From an uncultured Acidobacteriota bacterium (lineage in GTDB: Bacteria; Acidobacteriota; Blastocatellia; RBC074), in assembly GCA_937967285.1 (NCBI GenBank), contig CALBSU010000070.1, positions 1 through 14,638 on the forward strand: a DNA stretch of 14,638 nt, given 5' to 3'. The notes under the pieces were generated by a model. The model did no database searches. It saw nothing but the letters and a program-made list of their open reading frames with translations, and had not been told where the DNA came from. This document shows positions 14,301-14,638 of this stretch, piece by piece. Each line of letters starts with the position of its first letter. Position 1 is the stretch's first letter. The translations under genes were made by a program, and so were the position numbers.

Positions 14301-14638
<338 letters not shown>

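Overview
The window reads as a typical stretch of a GC-rich, Gram-negative-type bacterial chromosome. I suspect Acidobacteriota or a nearby deep lineage. The reasons are the zinc-ribbon (MJ0042-like) plus SPOR protein, the membrane-anchored amidase followed by an actin-like ATPase, a bacterial deoxyhypusine-synthase-like gene and heptanucleotide repeats between genes. This placement is inference; there is no rRNA gene to confirm it.

Layout. 1-4100 is a loosely packed region. It holds a small glycine-rich membrane protein and a deoxyhypusine-synthase-like enzyme (both minus strand), an exported protein with two LecA/PA-IL-like domains (plus) and an S66 LD-carboxypeptidase (minus). The gaps between these genes carry arrays of a 7-bp unit (TAGAAAG / CTTTCTA), two of them arranged as long inverted repeats. 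4107-4273 is a MITE-like element with near-perfect terminal inverted repeats. 4413-4826 is a secreted rhodanese whose catalytic cysteine codon is replaced by TGA. The frame continues intact through the rest of the rhodanese domain, and a SECIS-like hairpin follows at the right distance, so this is a candidate selenoprotein. A bidirectional terminator separates it from the next operon.

4881-8556 is a minus-strand operon that starts at a consensus sigma-70 promoter (8598-8627): rplU, rpmA, obgE, nadD, rsfS, rlmH and then a DksA/TraR-type zinc-finger regulator. It is a ribosome-biogenesis and growth-control cluster. 8741-11017 is a plus-strand set: ECF sigma factor, zinc-finger anti-sigma factor with one membrane span, and a Crp/Fnr-family regulator without cysteines.

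11440-14638 is a cell-envelope set. It contains a bitopic zinc-ribbon/SPOR protein behind a roughly 285-nt leader, a bitopic amidase_2 protein that overlaps it by 4 nt, and the start of an actin/Hsp70-superfamily ATPase that runs off the window. SPOR domains are known to bind glycan strands stripped by amidases, so the first two genes probably act together on septal or polar peptidoglycan. The ATPase may be the cytoplasmic partner.

The strongest unusual signals are the TGA-containing rhodanese and the inverted heptamer-repeat elements. The heptamer elements present stop codons in all three frames to ribosomes entering from either side.
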